Positions 21,507-32,182 of a stretch of 34,814 bases of DNA are shown here, one piece after another. Source of the stretch: Rhodococcus sp. IITR03 (GTDB lineage: Bacteria > Actinomycetota > Actinomycetes > Mycobacteriales > Mycobacteriaceae); contig LATQ01000001.1 of the NCBI GenBank assembly GCA_001017865.1, positions 895,687 through 930,500 on the forward strand, in the 5' to 3' direction. The notes below the pieces were generated by a model. That model saw only the letters and a program-made list of their open reading frames with translations, did no database searches and was not told where the DNA came from. Every line of letters starts with the position of its first letter. Position 1 is the stretch's first letter. Position numbers and translations under genes: made by a program.

Positions 21507-24225
21507 CGGACAACAGTGTGCTGATCGGCCGGAACTCCGAGTTGATGCAACTCGAACGCCTCCTCGACGAAGCCCGCGCGGGTGTTCCCTCGCTGGTCCT
21601 CGTCGAGGGGGCATCCGGCGTCGGAAAATCCTCCCTCGTCTCGTATTTCGTCGCTCGCCACGACGACCTCGTCGTCCACGACGCCACCGGGGCACGCTGG
21701 GAGGCCGACCATCCCTGGTCCGTGCTCGAACAGCTGCTCGGTGAGACCGTCACGGCCGGCGACCCGGTGGAGGCGGCACGCACGCTCCTCGACCGGATCG
21801 ACGACGTGACGGTGATCGTCGTCGACGACGCGCACTACGCGGATGTCGAGTCGCTGCAGTCGCTGTCGTCGTCGCTGAGGCGAGCGCACGGACGTCCCCT
21901 GCTCATAATCTGGATCGTGCCCGACGTGCTTCCCGACGACGTCGCTCCGGCGACCGCAGACCTCCTCTCGAACAGCCACCGTGTGGACACCCTCCACGTC
22001 GGCGCTTTGGCGCCACCGGATGTCGCGCAACTCGCGCTGCATCGCATCGGCGTCGATCTGTCCGCGTGGACGGCACGTCGCCTGCAGGAACACACTCTCG
22101 GTAACGCCCGCTCGATCCTGCAGCTCCTCGACGAGATCCCCCGCGACGAATGGCACCGCTGGCAGGCACGTTTCCCTGCACCGAGACAACATGCGGGGAA
22201 GGTGAGTCGCATCCTCGCCCGATGCTCACCGGACACGCGCGCCCTCGTCGAAGCGGTCGCCGTCCTGGACACCGCCGCGACGCGGGGAGCCACCGAATCG
22301 CTCGCGCTCGTCGCCGAACTCGCCGAGGTCGGTGATACGACCGGACCGCTCGACGAGGCCCACCGGCTCGGCTTGCTCACGATGCGTGAGCAACGGGGCG
22401 TGGTGTCGCTGTCGTTCCCCGATCCCATGACCCGCGCCGCCGTGGCCGACGAGATCGGCCCGGCGCGCTGGCACAGCCTGCACGAGCGCGCCGCTTCTTC
22501 GCTCGTCGACGACGAGGGCGCCCGGTTGTTCCACCTGGTGTCCGCGACACGACGGCACGAGAACTCGCCGCCGACCTCGACGCCTACGCCCGACAGTGCG
22601 CCGCCGACGGCGCCTGGTCCCAGGCGGCCGAAGCGCTCATCACCGCGAGCCGCATCACTCTCGACCGAGAATTGCGGACCCGCAGGATGATCCGCGGTGT
22701 CGACGCGCTGACCGGTGCGGCGGATCTGCCCAGGCACAGACGTTCGTCCCCGAGATCGAAAGTGTGCCGAGCGGGCCGATGCGCAACGCCGTACTGGCTA
22801 TCTCGCCATCCAAAGGGGGCGAGCCGCGGAAGCGCATCACCTGCTCAGCGAAGCGTGGTCGATGCTCGACGATCCGAATTCCGAACCCGAACTCGCCGCG
22901 ACGATCTCCCAGCGTATGGTGCTGCACTCGCTGGCGAGGCTGCGCGGCGACGATCTCGTCCTGTGGGCCGATCGCGCGGCGGACACCCTTCCCGAGACGG
23001 CTCCGCCCGTCGTCGAGTCGCGGGCCATCCGCGGACTCGGACTGGCGATGACCGGTCGCGTCGATGACGCCGTAGAATCGTATTCTGCTCTGTCCGAAGG
23101 AATTCGGCTCGGGGCACAGAGTCAGCGCATCCGCATGGCGGAGGGGTGGCTCGCGTTGGTGCTCGACCGGCCCGATCTCGCACGGACCGAACTCGAGGCG
23201 GCCGAACCCACCACCTTCCGCGGCGGGTCACTGCGTATCTCGCTGTGGGCGCAGGCGTGGCTCGCGCGAACACAATTCGCACTCGGTGCGTGGTCCGACG
23301 CGCTGCGCACCGTCGACCGCGCGGCGGCGCAACTCGATGCGACTCAACTCGATCTGCTCCGGCCGCTCGTCCACTGGACCGGCGCCCAGGTCCAGGCGCT
23401 GCGTGGGAACTGGACCGCCGCACGTGAACACGCCCATCGTGCCCGCGCCGGGAACAACGACTATTCGCTCATGCTCGTACCGGCCTGTCTCTGCCTGGCG
23501 CAGTGCGCCGAAGTGGTATCCGACTACACGAGCGTGCTGCGTTATCTGCAACCGATCGTCACCCTGCGCGAGCGGGGAGCGGTCGACGAACCCGGTCACT
23601 GGCCGTGGCCGGATCTCTACGGCAACGCACTCGTGATCACCGGGCGCGTGGACGAGGCCGACGAATTCCTGCGGCGGCACGAGGAACTCGCCGCCGAACG
23701 CGGTCATCGGTCCGCCAAGCGCGCCTCGGTTACGTGCGCGGCCGGATCCTCGGTGCCCGCGGCGACATCGACGCCGCCCGCGATGCGTTCGAACGCGCTC
23801 GACGAGATCGACACGCTGCCACTGCCCTACGACCGTGCGCGCATCAACTTCGCGTACGGCCAGACGATGCGCCGCGCGGGGCGGCCCGCGACGCCGACGC
23901 GGTGATCCGCACCGCCCGCGAACTGTACTCGTCGCTCGGTGCCGTCTCGTACGTCGAACGTTGCGACCGGGAACTCAAGGCCGGTGGTCTTCGCACCGGC
24001 AACGGCGAGACCGAGACCCCGCGTTCGGATTTCACGACCCTCACTCCGCAGGAACGCGCCGTGGCCACACTCGTCGCCTCGGGCCGCACCAACAAGGAAG
24101 TCGCCGGTGAGCTGTTCCTGTCCGTCAAGACCGTGCAGTACCACCTGACCCGCGTGTACTCGAAATTCGGCATCCGCTCGCGCAGCGAGCTCGCCGCGAA
24201 GTTCCGACAACAGGATCGAGGTTGA
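21503..24225 (+). CDS. Large ATP-binding LuxR-family (LAL) regulator in the ben cluster
   Basis: About 908 residues after repair. N-terminal ATPase with Walker A EGASGVGKSSL and Walker B VTVIVVDDAHYAD; a long TPR-like middle (for example WLARTQFALGAWSDALRTVDRAA); and a C-terminal LuxR HTH (LTPQERAVATLVASGRTNKEVAGELF, then SVKTVQYHLTRVYSKFGIRSRSEL). It starts with the GTG at 21503, overlapping the benK stop. The frame changes near 22556, 22728, 22789, 23722, 23800 and 23884, each repaired by one base. Its place between benK and benE suggests control of ben genes, with benzoate or ATP-linked signals as input; the role is inferred. Confidence 0.85.
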
Positions 24226-24228
24226 CCA

Positions 24229-25478
24229 TTGACCGCCGTGGACGATCGCCCCACCGACGAGACCGATCTGTTCGAACGCCCCGTGCGTCCCGTCGTCGGA
24301 CCGCGCGGGATACTCCGGGATCTCGGCCCACGATACGCCGCGAACGGCTTGATCGGCTCATCTTCTCGTGCACCGGACCGGTCGCGGTGATCCTCGCCGC
24401 CGGCGCCGCGGGCGGGCTGAGCGCACCGCAGTTGGCGTCGTGGATCTTCGGGGTGTTCGTCCTCAACGGGCTGCTCACCATCGTGATGAGCGTCGCCTAC
24501 CGGCAACCGCTCGGGTTCTTCTGGACCATCCCCGGCACCGTGCTGGTCGGCGGGTCGCTCACCCATCTGAGCTGGGCGGAGGTGGTCGGCGCGTTCTTCG
24601 TGACAGCGGCCCTCGTGACGGTGCTGGGGGCGTCGGGACTGGTACGCCGAGTGATGGAAGCGTTGCCGATGCCCATCGTCATGGCGATGGTCGCGGGAGT
24701 GTTCCTGAAGTTCGGCATCGATCTGGTTTCGGCGCTCGGTTCCGACGTCGCCATCGCCGCACCGATGGTGATCGTCTTCCTCCTGCTCAGTTCCGTTGCG
24801 GTCCTCGGTAAGTGGATGCCTCCGATCCTCGGCGCTCTGCTCGCCGGGGTGGGCGCGGTCGCGCTGTCGGGCCGGTTCTCACCGTCCGGGACCGACAGCG
24901 CGGTCTTCGCCGCACCGGTGTTCACCGCGCCGCAGTTCACGTGGTCGGCGATCCTCGAACTCGTCGTGCCGCTCGCGATCACCGTGCTGGTCGTGCAGAA
25001 CGGGCAGGGCATCGCGGTGTTGCGCTCGGCCGGGCACAACCCGCCCGTCAACGTCTCGGCGATCGCGTGCGGACTGTGGTCCTTCCCTGCCGCGTGCGTC
25101 GGCGCGGTGTCGACCTGTCTGACCGGACCGACCAACGCGCTGCTCGTGTCGTCGGGCGAACGGTCCCGTCAGTACACCGCGGCGATCACGTGCGGGACGC
25201 TGGCGATCGTCTTCGGACTGTTCGCGCCGCTGTTCGTCCGGTGGATGATCGCCGCACCCGTCTCGTTCGTCGCGACCCTCGGCGGCCTGGCGATGCTCAA
25301 AGCGTTGCAGGGCGCCTTCGTGGCCGGGTTCGCGAGCAAGCACACCATGGGTGCGCTCGTCGCGTTCGTGGTCACCGCCTCGAACATCACCGTCTGGAAC
25401 ATCGGCGCGGCGTTCTGGGGGCTCGTCGCGGGTGTGGCCGTGTCGTTGCTGATGGAGCGTCCGGACTTCAGCCGCTGA
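24229..25478 (+). CDS. benE: Benzoate/H+ symporter BenE
   Basis: Second, unrelated benzoate importer (BenE family), about 416 residues with many hydrophobic helices: IFSCTGPVAVILAAGAAGGL at the start, PMPIVMAMVAGVFLKFGIDLV, LAITVLVVQNGQGIAVLR and FPAACVGAVSTCLTGPTNALL. The frame changes near 24358 (a G lost in NGLIGLIFSCTG). The start is either the TTG at 24229, 3 bases after the LuxR stop, or the GTG at 24238; no ATG is available in this frame, and a lost base at the start codon cannot be excluded. The stop is convergent with, and overlaps by 11 bases, the UvrA-like gene. Confidence 0.9.
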
Positions 25479-27865
25479 TCCCGACCCCGACGTACTCGGC
25501 GAGGTGCTCGCCGGTGAGCGTCGACCGCTGCTCCACCAGTTCGCTGGGGGTGCCCTCGAAGACGATGCGTCCGCCGTCGTGGCCTGCGCCGGGACCGAGG
25601 TCGATGATCCAGTCGGCGTGGGCCATCACGGCCTGGTGGTGTTCGATGACGATCACCGACTTGCCGGACTCGACGAGCCGGTCGAGCAGACCGAGCAGCT
25701 GTTCGACGTCGGCGAGGTGCAGGCCCGTGGTGGGTTCGTCGAGGATGTAGGTCTCCCCCTTCTCGGCCATCGCGGTGGCGAGCTTGAGACGCTGCCGCTC
25801 ACCACCCGAGAGCGTGGTCAGGGGCTGGCCGAGCCGCAGATACCCGAGGCCGACGTCGGACAGCCGCTGCAGGATCTTCGACGCCGCCGGGGTGCGCGCC
25901 TCACCGTCGGCGAAGTACTCCTGAGCCTGGGCGACGGACATGCCGAGCACCTCGGCGATGTTCTTCCCCGCCAGGGTGTACTCGAGCACCGCGGCTGGAA
26001 GCGCTTGCCCTCGCAGTCCTCGCAGACCGATTCGACGGTGGCCATCACCCCGAGGTCGGTGTAGACGACACCGGCACCGTTGCAGGTCGGGCAGGCGCCC
26101 TCGGAGTTGGAACTGAACAGGGCCGGCTTGACACCGTTGGCCTTCGCGAACGCCTTGCGGATGGGTTCGAGCAGACCCGTGTAGGTCGCGGGGTTGCTGC
26201 GACGCGAACCCTTGATAGGGCTCTGGTCGATCGTGACCGCGCCGTCGCGGTCGGCCACCGAACCGTGGATCAGCGAACTCTTGCCCGACCCGGCCACGCC
26301 GGTCACCACGACGAGCACGCCGAGCGGGATGTCGACGTCGACGTTCTGCAGGTTGTGCGTGTCGGCGCCGCGGACCTCCAGGGCGCCGTTCGGGGTGCGC
26401 ACCGTCGGTTTCAGCGACGCCCGGTCGTCGAGGTGGCGACCGGTGAGGGTGTCGGCACGCCGCAGTTCGTCGACGGTGCCCTCGAAGACCACCTGTCCGC
26501 CCTCGGTGCCGGCGCGCGGGCCGAGATCGACGATGTGGTCGGCAATCGCGATGGCCTCGGGTTTGTGTTCGACGACGAGCACGGTGTTGCCCTTGTCGCG
26601 CAGTTGCAGCAGCAGGTTGTTCATCCGCGCGATGTCGTGCGGGTGCATGCCGATCGTCGGTTCGTCGAAGACGTACGTGATATCGGTCAGCGACGATCCG
26701 AGATGGCGGATCATCTTGATGCGCTGCGATTCTCCGCCGGACAGGGTGCCGGTGGGGCGGTCCAGCGACAGATATCCCAGCCCGATGTCCGCGAAGGAGT
26801 CGAGCAGATGACGAAGGTTCTTCAGCAGCGGAGCGACCTGCGGAAGATCCAGTCCGCGCACCCATTCGGCGAGATCGCTGATCTGCATCGCGCACACGTC
26901 CGCGATGCTCCTGCCGTCGATCTTCGACGACCGCGCCTCGGGGGCGAGACGCGTCCCTTCACAGTCCGGGCATGTGGAGAAGACGACGGCCTTCTCGACG
27001 AACGCACGGATGTGCGGTTGCATCGCGTCGAGATCCTTGGCCAGGAACGACTTCTGGATCTTCGGGATCAAACCCTCGAAGGTGACGTTGACGCCCTCGA
27101 CCTTGACCTTGGTGGGTTCCTTGTAGAGCAGGTCGTGGAGTTGCCGCTTGGTGAACTTCGCGATCGGCTTGTCGGGATCGAAGAAGCCGCACCCGCGGTA
27201 GATCCGGCCGTACCAGCCGTCCATGCTGTAACCGGGGATCTTCAGGCACCCTCGTTGAGCGAGAGACCGTCGTCGTAGAGCACGGTCAGGTCGAAATCGG
27301 AGACCGACCCCTTGCCCTCACATCGCGGGCACATGCCCCCGAGCCGGTTGAAGGTCACCTTCTCGGCCTGGGTCTTCCCCGCGCCCCTGTCCACCGTCAC
27401 CGCACCGCTGGCCCGCACCGACGGCACGTTGAACGAGTAGGCGTTGGGCGGACCGATGTGCGGCTCCGCAACCCGGCTGAACAGGATGCGGAGCATCGCA
27501 TTGGCATCGGTGGCGGTGCCCACCGTCGAGCGCGGATTCGATCCCATCCGTTCCTGGCCGACGATGATCGCCGCGGTGATGCCGTCGAGCACGTCGACGT
27601 CCGGGCGGGCCAGGGTCGGCATGAATCCCTGCACGAACGCGCTGTACGTCTCGTTGATCAGACGCTGCGACTCGGCGGCGATCGTGCTGAACACCAGCGA
27701 ACTCTTGCCCGAGCCGGACACACCGGTGAACACCGTCAACCGCCGCTTGGGGATCTCCACACTGATGTCGCGGAGGTTGTTCACGCGCGCTCCGTGGACC
27801 CGGATCGCGTCGTGGTTGTCGGCGACGTGCGCTGCGTGTGCCGGTGTGTCCTTCGTCGAGGTCAT
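25468..27865 (-). CDS. UvrA-like twin ABC ATPase (short UvrA2/DrrC type)
   Basis: About 799 residues, against ~950 for housekeeping UvrA. Two ABC halves: Walker A GVSGSGKSSL and GVAGSGKSSL, signatures LSGGESQRIKM and LSGGERQRLKL, and Walker B ending in DEPTIGMHPHD and DEPTTGLHLAD. UvrA-type zinc modules show as CPRCEGKG, CPDCEGTR, and CPTCNGAG with CEDCEGKR. The UvrB-binding region normally between the first Walker A and its zinc module appears shortened. Proteins of this group are linked to drug tolerance or minor repair roles. The frame changes near 27243 and near 25993. Start ATG at 27863-27865. Third gene after the AraC and VOC genes, 79 bases behind the VOC stop. Confidence 0.85.
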
Positions 27866-27944
27866 GTTCGAAGACTCCAGTGGTCGTATGGATGCGGGCG
27901 GAACGGGTGCGACGATCGGAGAGTAAGGCCGATCGTGGGATCGG

Positions 27945-28355
27945 TCAGCGCAATTGCTGGATGCGGACCATGTTGCCCGCGGGGTCGCGGAGGGCGCAGT
28001 CGCGGATGCCGTACGGCTGGTCGGTGGGTTCCTGGACGATCTCGGTGTCGCCGGCCTGCAGTTGCTCGAACGCCCCGTCGAGATCCTTCGTCGCCAGGAT
28101 GATCGACGCGAAGGTGCCCTTGGCCATCATCTCGGCGATGGTGGCGTTCTCCTCCTCCGTGATGCCGGGGTCGGCGTCCGGTGGGTACAGCACCAGGGAC
28201 GTACCGGGAGTGTCGCTGCGGCCGAGGGTGATCCAGCGCTTCCCGGCGTAGCCGACGTCGTTGAGGACCTCGAAGCCGAGGGTGTCGCGGTAGAACGCGA
28301 GGGACGCCTCGGGATCGGTGTGCGGAAGGAATGTCTGGTGAATGGTGATGTCCAT
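27945..28355 (-). CDS. VOC-family (glyoxalase/bleomycin-resistance fold) protein
   Basis: The 136-residue intact frame has the VOC pattern TFLPHTDPEASLAFYRDTLGFEVLNDVGY, GRSDTPGTSLVLYPPD and the C-terminal YGIRDCALRDPAGNMVRIQQ. Such proteins bind a metal for glyoxalase or dioxygenase chemistry, or simply bind a drug; the His and Glu ligands are not all evident here. The ATG at 28353-28355 lies 6 bases after the AraC stop, so the two genes are co-translated. The function is not assignable beyond the fold. Confidence 0.85.
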   Translation of the reverse strand: MDITIHQTFLPHTDPEASLAFYRDTLGFEVLNDVGYAGKRWITLGRSDTPGTSLVLYPPDADPGITEEENATIAEMMAKGTFASIILATKDLDGAFEQLQAGDTEIVQEPTDQPYGIRDCALRDPAGNMVRIQQLR

Positions 28356-28360
28356 GCCGA

Positions 28361-28810
<450 letters not shown>

Positions 28811-28967
28811 GGGTCCGATCGTGCCACGATGCGCCGCCTCGATCCTGTCGTCGTGCGCTTCCACAGCACACCCGCCCCGCGCGGATCCCGGGACCACAAA
28901 TCGGACCCGCCGGGACCGGAAAACTGACACTCTGTCGATACCTGCTCGTACGGACGAAAGGTCACCG

Positions 28968-29974
28968 ATGGCTCGTGCGGTTCGCGTCGTCGTTCTCGGA
29001 TCGGGATCGTGGGGAACCACGATCGCGTCGTTGGCCGCACGCAATACCCCGACGACGTTGTGGGCCCGCAACGACGACATCGCGCGCGAGATCGACACCG
29101 AGCACCGCAACCGTCGTTATCTCGGCGAACGTCCGCTACCGCAGAACCTGCGCGCGACCTCCGATCTCGAAGAAGCCGCGCGCGAGGCCGACGTCCTGGT
29201 GGTCGGTGTGCCGTCGCACGCGGTGCGCAAGACACTCGAGCAGGTCGTCGACGAGATCCGCGCGTGGGTCCCGGTCGTCTCGCTCGTGAAGGGTCTCGAA
29301 CCGGGCACCCGCCTCCGGCCCACCGAGGTGATCGCCGAATGCCTTCCGGGGCACCCCGTCGGGTTGCTCGCGGGTCCGAACATCGCCGGGGAGATCGCCG
29401 ACGGCATGGCCGCCGCGTCGGTGGTCGCGATGCAGGACGAAGCCGTGAGCGCGGCGCTGCAACCGCTGTTCGCCACGTCGTTGTTCCGCGTCTATCGCAA
29501 CACCGACGTTCTGGGCTGCGAACTGGGCGGGATCCTCAAGAACATTGTGGCGATCGCGGCCGGCATGGCCGAGGGCTCAGCGTCGGCGACAACACCCGCG
29601 CGATGGTCCTCTCCCGCGGGCTGGCGGAGATGACGCGCCTCGGCGAGGCCATGGGCGCGGATCCGCGGACGTTCGCGGGCCTCACGGGGATGGGCGATCT
29701 CATCGCGACGTGCACGAGCCCGTCGTCGCGGAATCGCCGAGTCGGTGAGGCGCTGGCGCGCGGGCTCAGCATCGATGAGGCCGTCGAGGCGCTGGGGCAG
29801 GTCGCCGAAGGGGTGAAGACCGCGCCGACGGTCATGGAACTCGCCCGCGAGTACGGGGTGGAGATGCCGATCGCCGCCGAGGTCGCCGCCGTGGTGACCG
29901 GGAAGAGCACCCCCACCGACGCCTATCGGGGATTGCGGCGCGTCACTCCCGGCGACGAGAAGGACATCGTCTGA
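28968..29974 (+). CDS. gpsA: Glycerol-3-phosphate dehydrogenase [NAD(P)+] GpsA
   Basis: Makes sn-glycerol 3-phosphate from dihydroxyacetone phosphate for phospholipid synthesis. N-terminal Rossmann motif [16 protein letters not shown]; conserved [41 protein letters not shown] (catalytic Lys) and [21 protein letters not shown]. About 335 residues. The frame changes near 29576 (a G or C lost in [13 protein letters not shown]). A GAAAGGT sequence precedes the ATG at 28968. An actinobacterial genome often has two gpsA copies, so this need not be the essential one. Confidence 0.93.
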
Positions 29975-29977
29975 CCT

Positions 29978-30009
29978 TCTCTACAGCTTTCTCGGGAGAA
30001 TCGTAGAGA
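29978..30009 (+). terminator. Hairpin after gpsA
   Basis: TCTCTAC (29978-29984) pairs with GTAGAGA (30003-30009), with an inner TTCT/AGAA stem, 4 bases after the gpsA stop. The sequence GCCGAATAC just after it recurs in the palindrome at 33435-33476. No T-run. Confidence 0.5.
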
Positions 30010-30038
30010 GCCGAATACCCACCTGTCGTGTGCTCGCG

Positions 30039-30070
30039 ACCGACTGAACGAACGCTCGGTGAAGTAATGT
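30039..30070 (+). promoter_or_regulatory. Candidate promoter and TetR-type operator before the nitroreductase
   Basis: A 22-bp imperfect palindrome ACCGA-N12-TCGGT (30039-30060) directly precedes a TANNNT -10 (TAATGT, 30065-30070), 14 bases before the ATG. Palindromes with ACCGA/TCGGT ends are common TetR-family operators; no tetR gene is visible in the window. Confidence 0.35.
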
Positions 30071-30084
30071 GCCATCGTGGTGGC

Positions 30085-30757
30085 ATGACTTCTGCCGCCG
30101 ACACGCTGTCGTCCCTGCTCGACACCCGTTTCAGCTGCCGCGCGTTCCTGACGAAGCAGGTCCCGCGCGAGGACATCGAACGCATGCTGCGGATGGGTCA
30201 GCGCACCGCGTCCTGGTGCAACTCGCAGCCCTGGCAGGTGCACATCGTCAGCGGCGACGCCACCGACCGCCTGCGCGACGCCGTCTACGCGCAGGCCACC
30301 TCGGGGAACATGGATCCCGACATCCCGGGACCGGCCGAATACCGCGGTGCTACGCCGAACGTCGCCGCGGCGCCGGCTACGCCCTGTACAACGCGCTGGG
30401 CATCGCGCGCGACGACTACCAGCGCCGCACCGAGCAGATGCTCGAGAACTACCGCTTCTTCGGCGCACCCCACGTCGCGATCATCACCTCCGACAAGGCC
30501 CTCGGCGTGTACGGCGCCGTCGACTGCGGCGGTTACGTCTCGACCTTGCTGCTCGCCGCCGAATCGCTCGGCATCGCCGCCGTCCCGCAGGCCGCCGTCG
30601 CGATGACGCCACCGCGCTGCGACGCGAACTGAACATCGGTGACGACCGCGACATCGTCTGCGCCATCTCGTTCGGCTACGCCGACGAGGCGCACCCGGCC
30701 AATGCGTGTCGCACCGATCGCGCGTCGCTCGACGAGACCGTCGAGTGGGTCGACTGA
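30085..30757 (+). CDS. Nitroreductase-family FMN oxidoreductase
   Basis: About 224 residues, nitroreductase fold: RFSCRAFLTKQVPREDIERML, the FMN-contact motif ASWCNSQPWQVHIV, the helix GYALYNALGIARDDY and GYVSTLLLAAESLGIAAVPQAAVA. It reduces nitro, quinone or enone groups with NAD(P)H; the natural substrate is unknown. The frame changes near 30352 (before GYALYNALG) and near 30603 (before DDATALRRELN). Start ATG at 30085. Genes on both sides are unrelated. Confidence 0.87.
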
Positions 30758-30778
30758 TTTTCGGTGGCCCCGGCTGGG

Positions 30779-31965
30779 TCAGTCGTTCTGGGCGCGCAGA
30801 TAGCGCCCGAAGTGCGGAACGGTGAACCCGATGAACCCGCGCTCGGCGGAATAAATCAGGCCCTTCTTGATCAATCCGTCGCGCGCGGGTGACAGGGAGG
30901 CCGGCTTCCGTCCGAGTTCGACGGCGATCTTCGAGGTCGCGACCGGCCCGTCGTCGCCCGACAGATCCGCCATCGCCCGCATGTATTCGCGTTCGGCGGG
31001 AGTCGCCCGTTCGTAGCGGGAGCCGAAGAAGCCGACGGCGAGTTCCTCTTCCGCCGTGGGTGCCGCGACCCGCACGTCGTCGACGGTGATCGGCGAATCC
31101 GCCGCGACGTCCCAGGTCGCCTTGCCGTAGGCCTGCACGAAATACGGGTAGCCGTCGGCGGTTTCGTACAGCAGGTCGAGGGCGTCCTGCGTGAACTCGA
31201 CGTCCTCTCGTGCCGCGGGCGCGATGAGAGCGAGATCCGCTGCCGCACGGTCGAGTCGGTCGATGCGGTGGTAGGTGAACAGCCGCTCGGAGTAGGACTT
31301 CGATGCCGACAGCACGGCGGGCAGGTGCGGCAGACCGGCCCCGACGACGATGAGCGGCGCGGCGTCCTGGCTCAGCTCGTGGCAGGCACCGCAGATCGCC
31401 GAGACGTCGTCGGGTCCGAGGTCCTGCATCTCGTCGATGAACAGCGCGATGCCCACGCCCACGTCGCGCGCGAGTCCTGCTGCGTCGACGAGCAGTTCGA
31501 CGAGGTCGATCTCGATGTCGCCCGAATCGGCCCGCCCTTTCACGGCCGGGGCGTCGATGCCGGGCTGCCAGCGTTCGCGCATGCCCTTGTCGGCGGTGGC
31601 CCGCAGCGCGAACGACTTGAGCACGCCGAGAAAGTACTCCACCGATTCCGATCCGGATGCGCGGCGGCGATCTCGCGGACCGCCATGTGCAGCGCGGACG
31701 ACAGCGGGCGTCGCAGTCCTTGATCGGGACGGGCCTCGATCTTGCCGGTGCCCCAGCTCTTCGCGATGGCGGCGGAGCGCAGATGGTTGAGAAGGACGGT
31801 CTTGCCGACACCGCGGAGTCCGGTGAGGACGACGCTGCGTTCGGGTCGTTCCCGGGCGATCCGTTCGAGGACCACCTCGAACGCGGTGAGTTGCTTCTCG
31901 CGGCCGGCGAGCTCGGGCGGGCGCTGTCCCGCGCCCGGGGCGTACGGGTTGCGGACAGGATCCAT
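30779..31965 (-). CDS. AAA-type ATPase with C-terminal winged-helix-like region (function unknown)
   Basis: About 395 residues. Walker A GLRGVGKTVLL near residue 50, Walker B GIALFIDEMQDL and a sensor-like IVVGAGLPHLP. The C-terminal ~90 residues (RATPAEREYMRAMADLSGDDG, then LSPARDGLIKKGLIYSAERGFIGFTVPHFGRYL) look like a winged helix, as in Orc1/Cdc6-like or NTPase-HTH proteins. The frame changes near 31650 (before ESVEYFLGVLKSF). The ATG at 31963-31965 lies 6 bases after TAGCAT (31972-31977), suggesting a leaderless mRNA. Role unknown; such lone ATPases occur in many actinobacteria. Confidence 0.8.
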
Positions 31966-31982
31966 CCGTCGATGCTAACGGC

Positions 31983-32007
31983 GAGCTCATCGGATTCTGA
32001 GCTCATC
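31983..32007 (-). promoter_or_regulatory. Direct repeats in the AAA ATPase promoter
   Basis: GAGCTCATC occurs at 31983-31991 and 31999-32007, 16 bp apart, just upstream of the -10 (TAGCAT, 31972-31977), where the -35 would be. This may be a binding site for a regulator. Confidence 0.35.
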
Positions 32008-32056
32008 TAGTGCGTGTCGTAGAGGGCCGTATTCGCGTATGTCCGAGCCCGAAACC

Positions 32057-32099
32057 GCAGTTGTTGTCGACTTTTCGGCGAATTGTCGACAACAACTGC
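32057..32099. repeat. 15-bp perfect inverted repeat, intergenic
   Basis: GCAGTTGTTGTCGAC (32057-32071) and its exact reverse complement (32085-32099) around a 13-base AT-rich centre. It lies between the divergent AAA ATPase and AztD-like genes, so it is not a terminator for either. It could be an operator or a mobile miniature repeat. Confidence 0.8.
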
Positions 32100-32145
32100 A
32101 ACCTCGGCGGCCCGGAGCGGCATGCACGCATGCGCATTTCAGACT

Positions 32146-32175
32146 TTGACATTCATTTTCGTTAGGGGCTATTCC
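32146..32175 (+). promoter_or_regulatory. Promoter of the AztD-like gene with a Zur-like box
   Basis: -35 TTGACA (32146-32151), 17 bases, -10 around CTATTC/TATTCC (32169-32175), then the ATG at 32183. Overlapping the -35, TGACATTCATTTTCG (32147-32161) matches the actinobacterial Zur consensus TGAAAATCATTTTCA, as I recall it, at 12 of 15 positions. A Zur-Zn repressor there would block RNA polymerase, giving expression in zinc shortage. Confidence 0.5.
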
Positions 32176-32182
32176 TTTCCCC

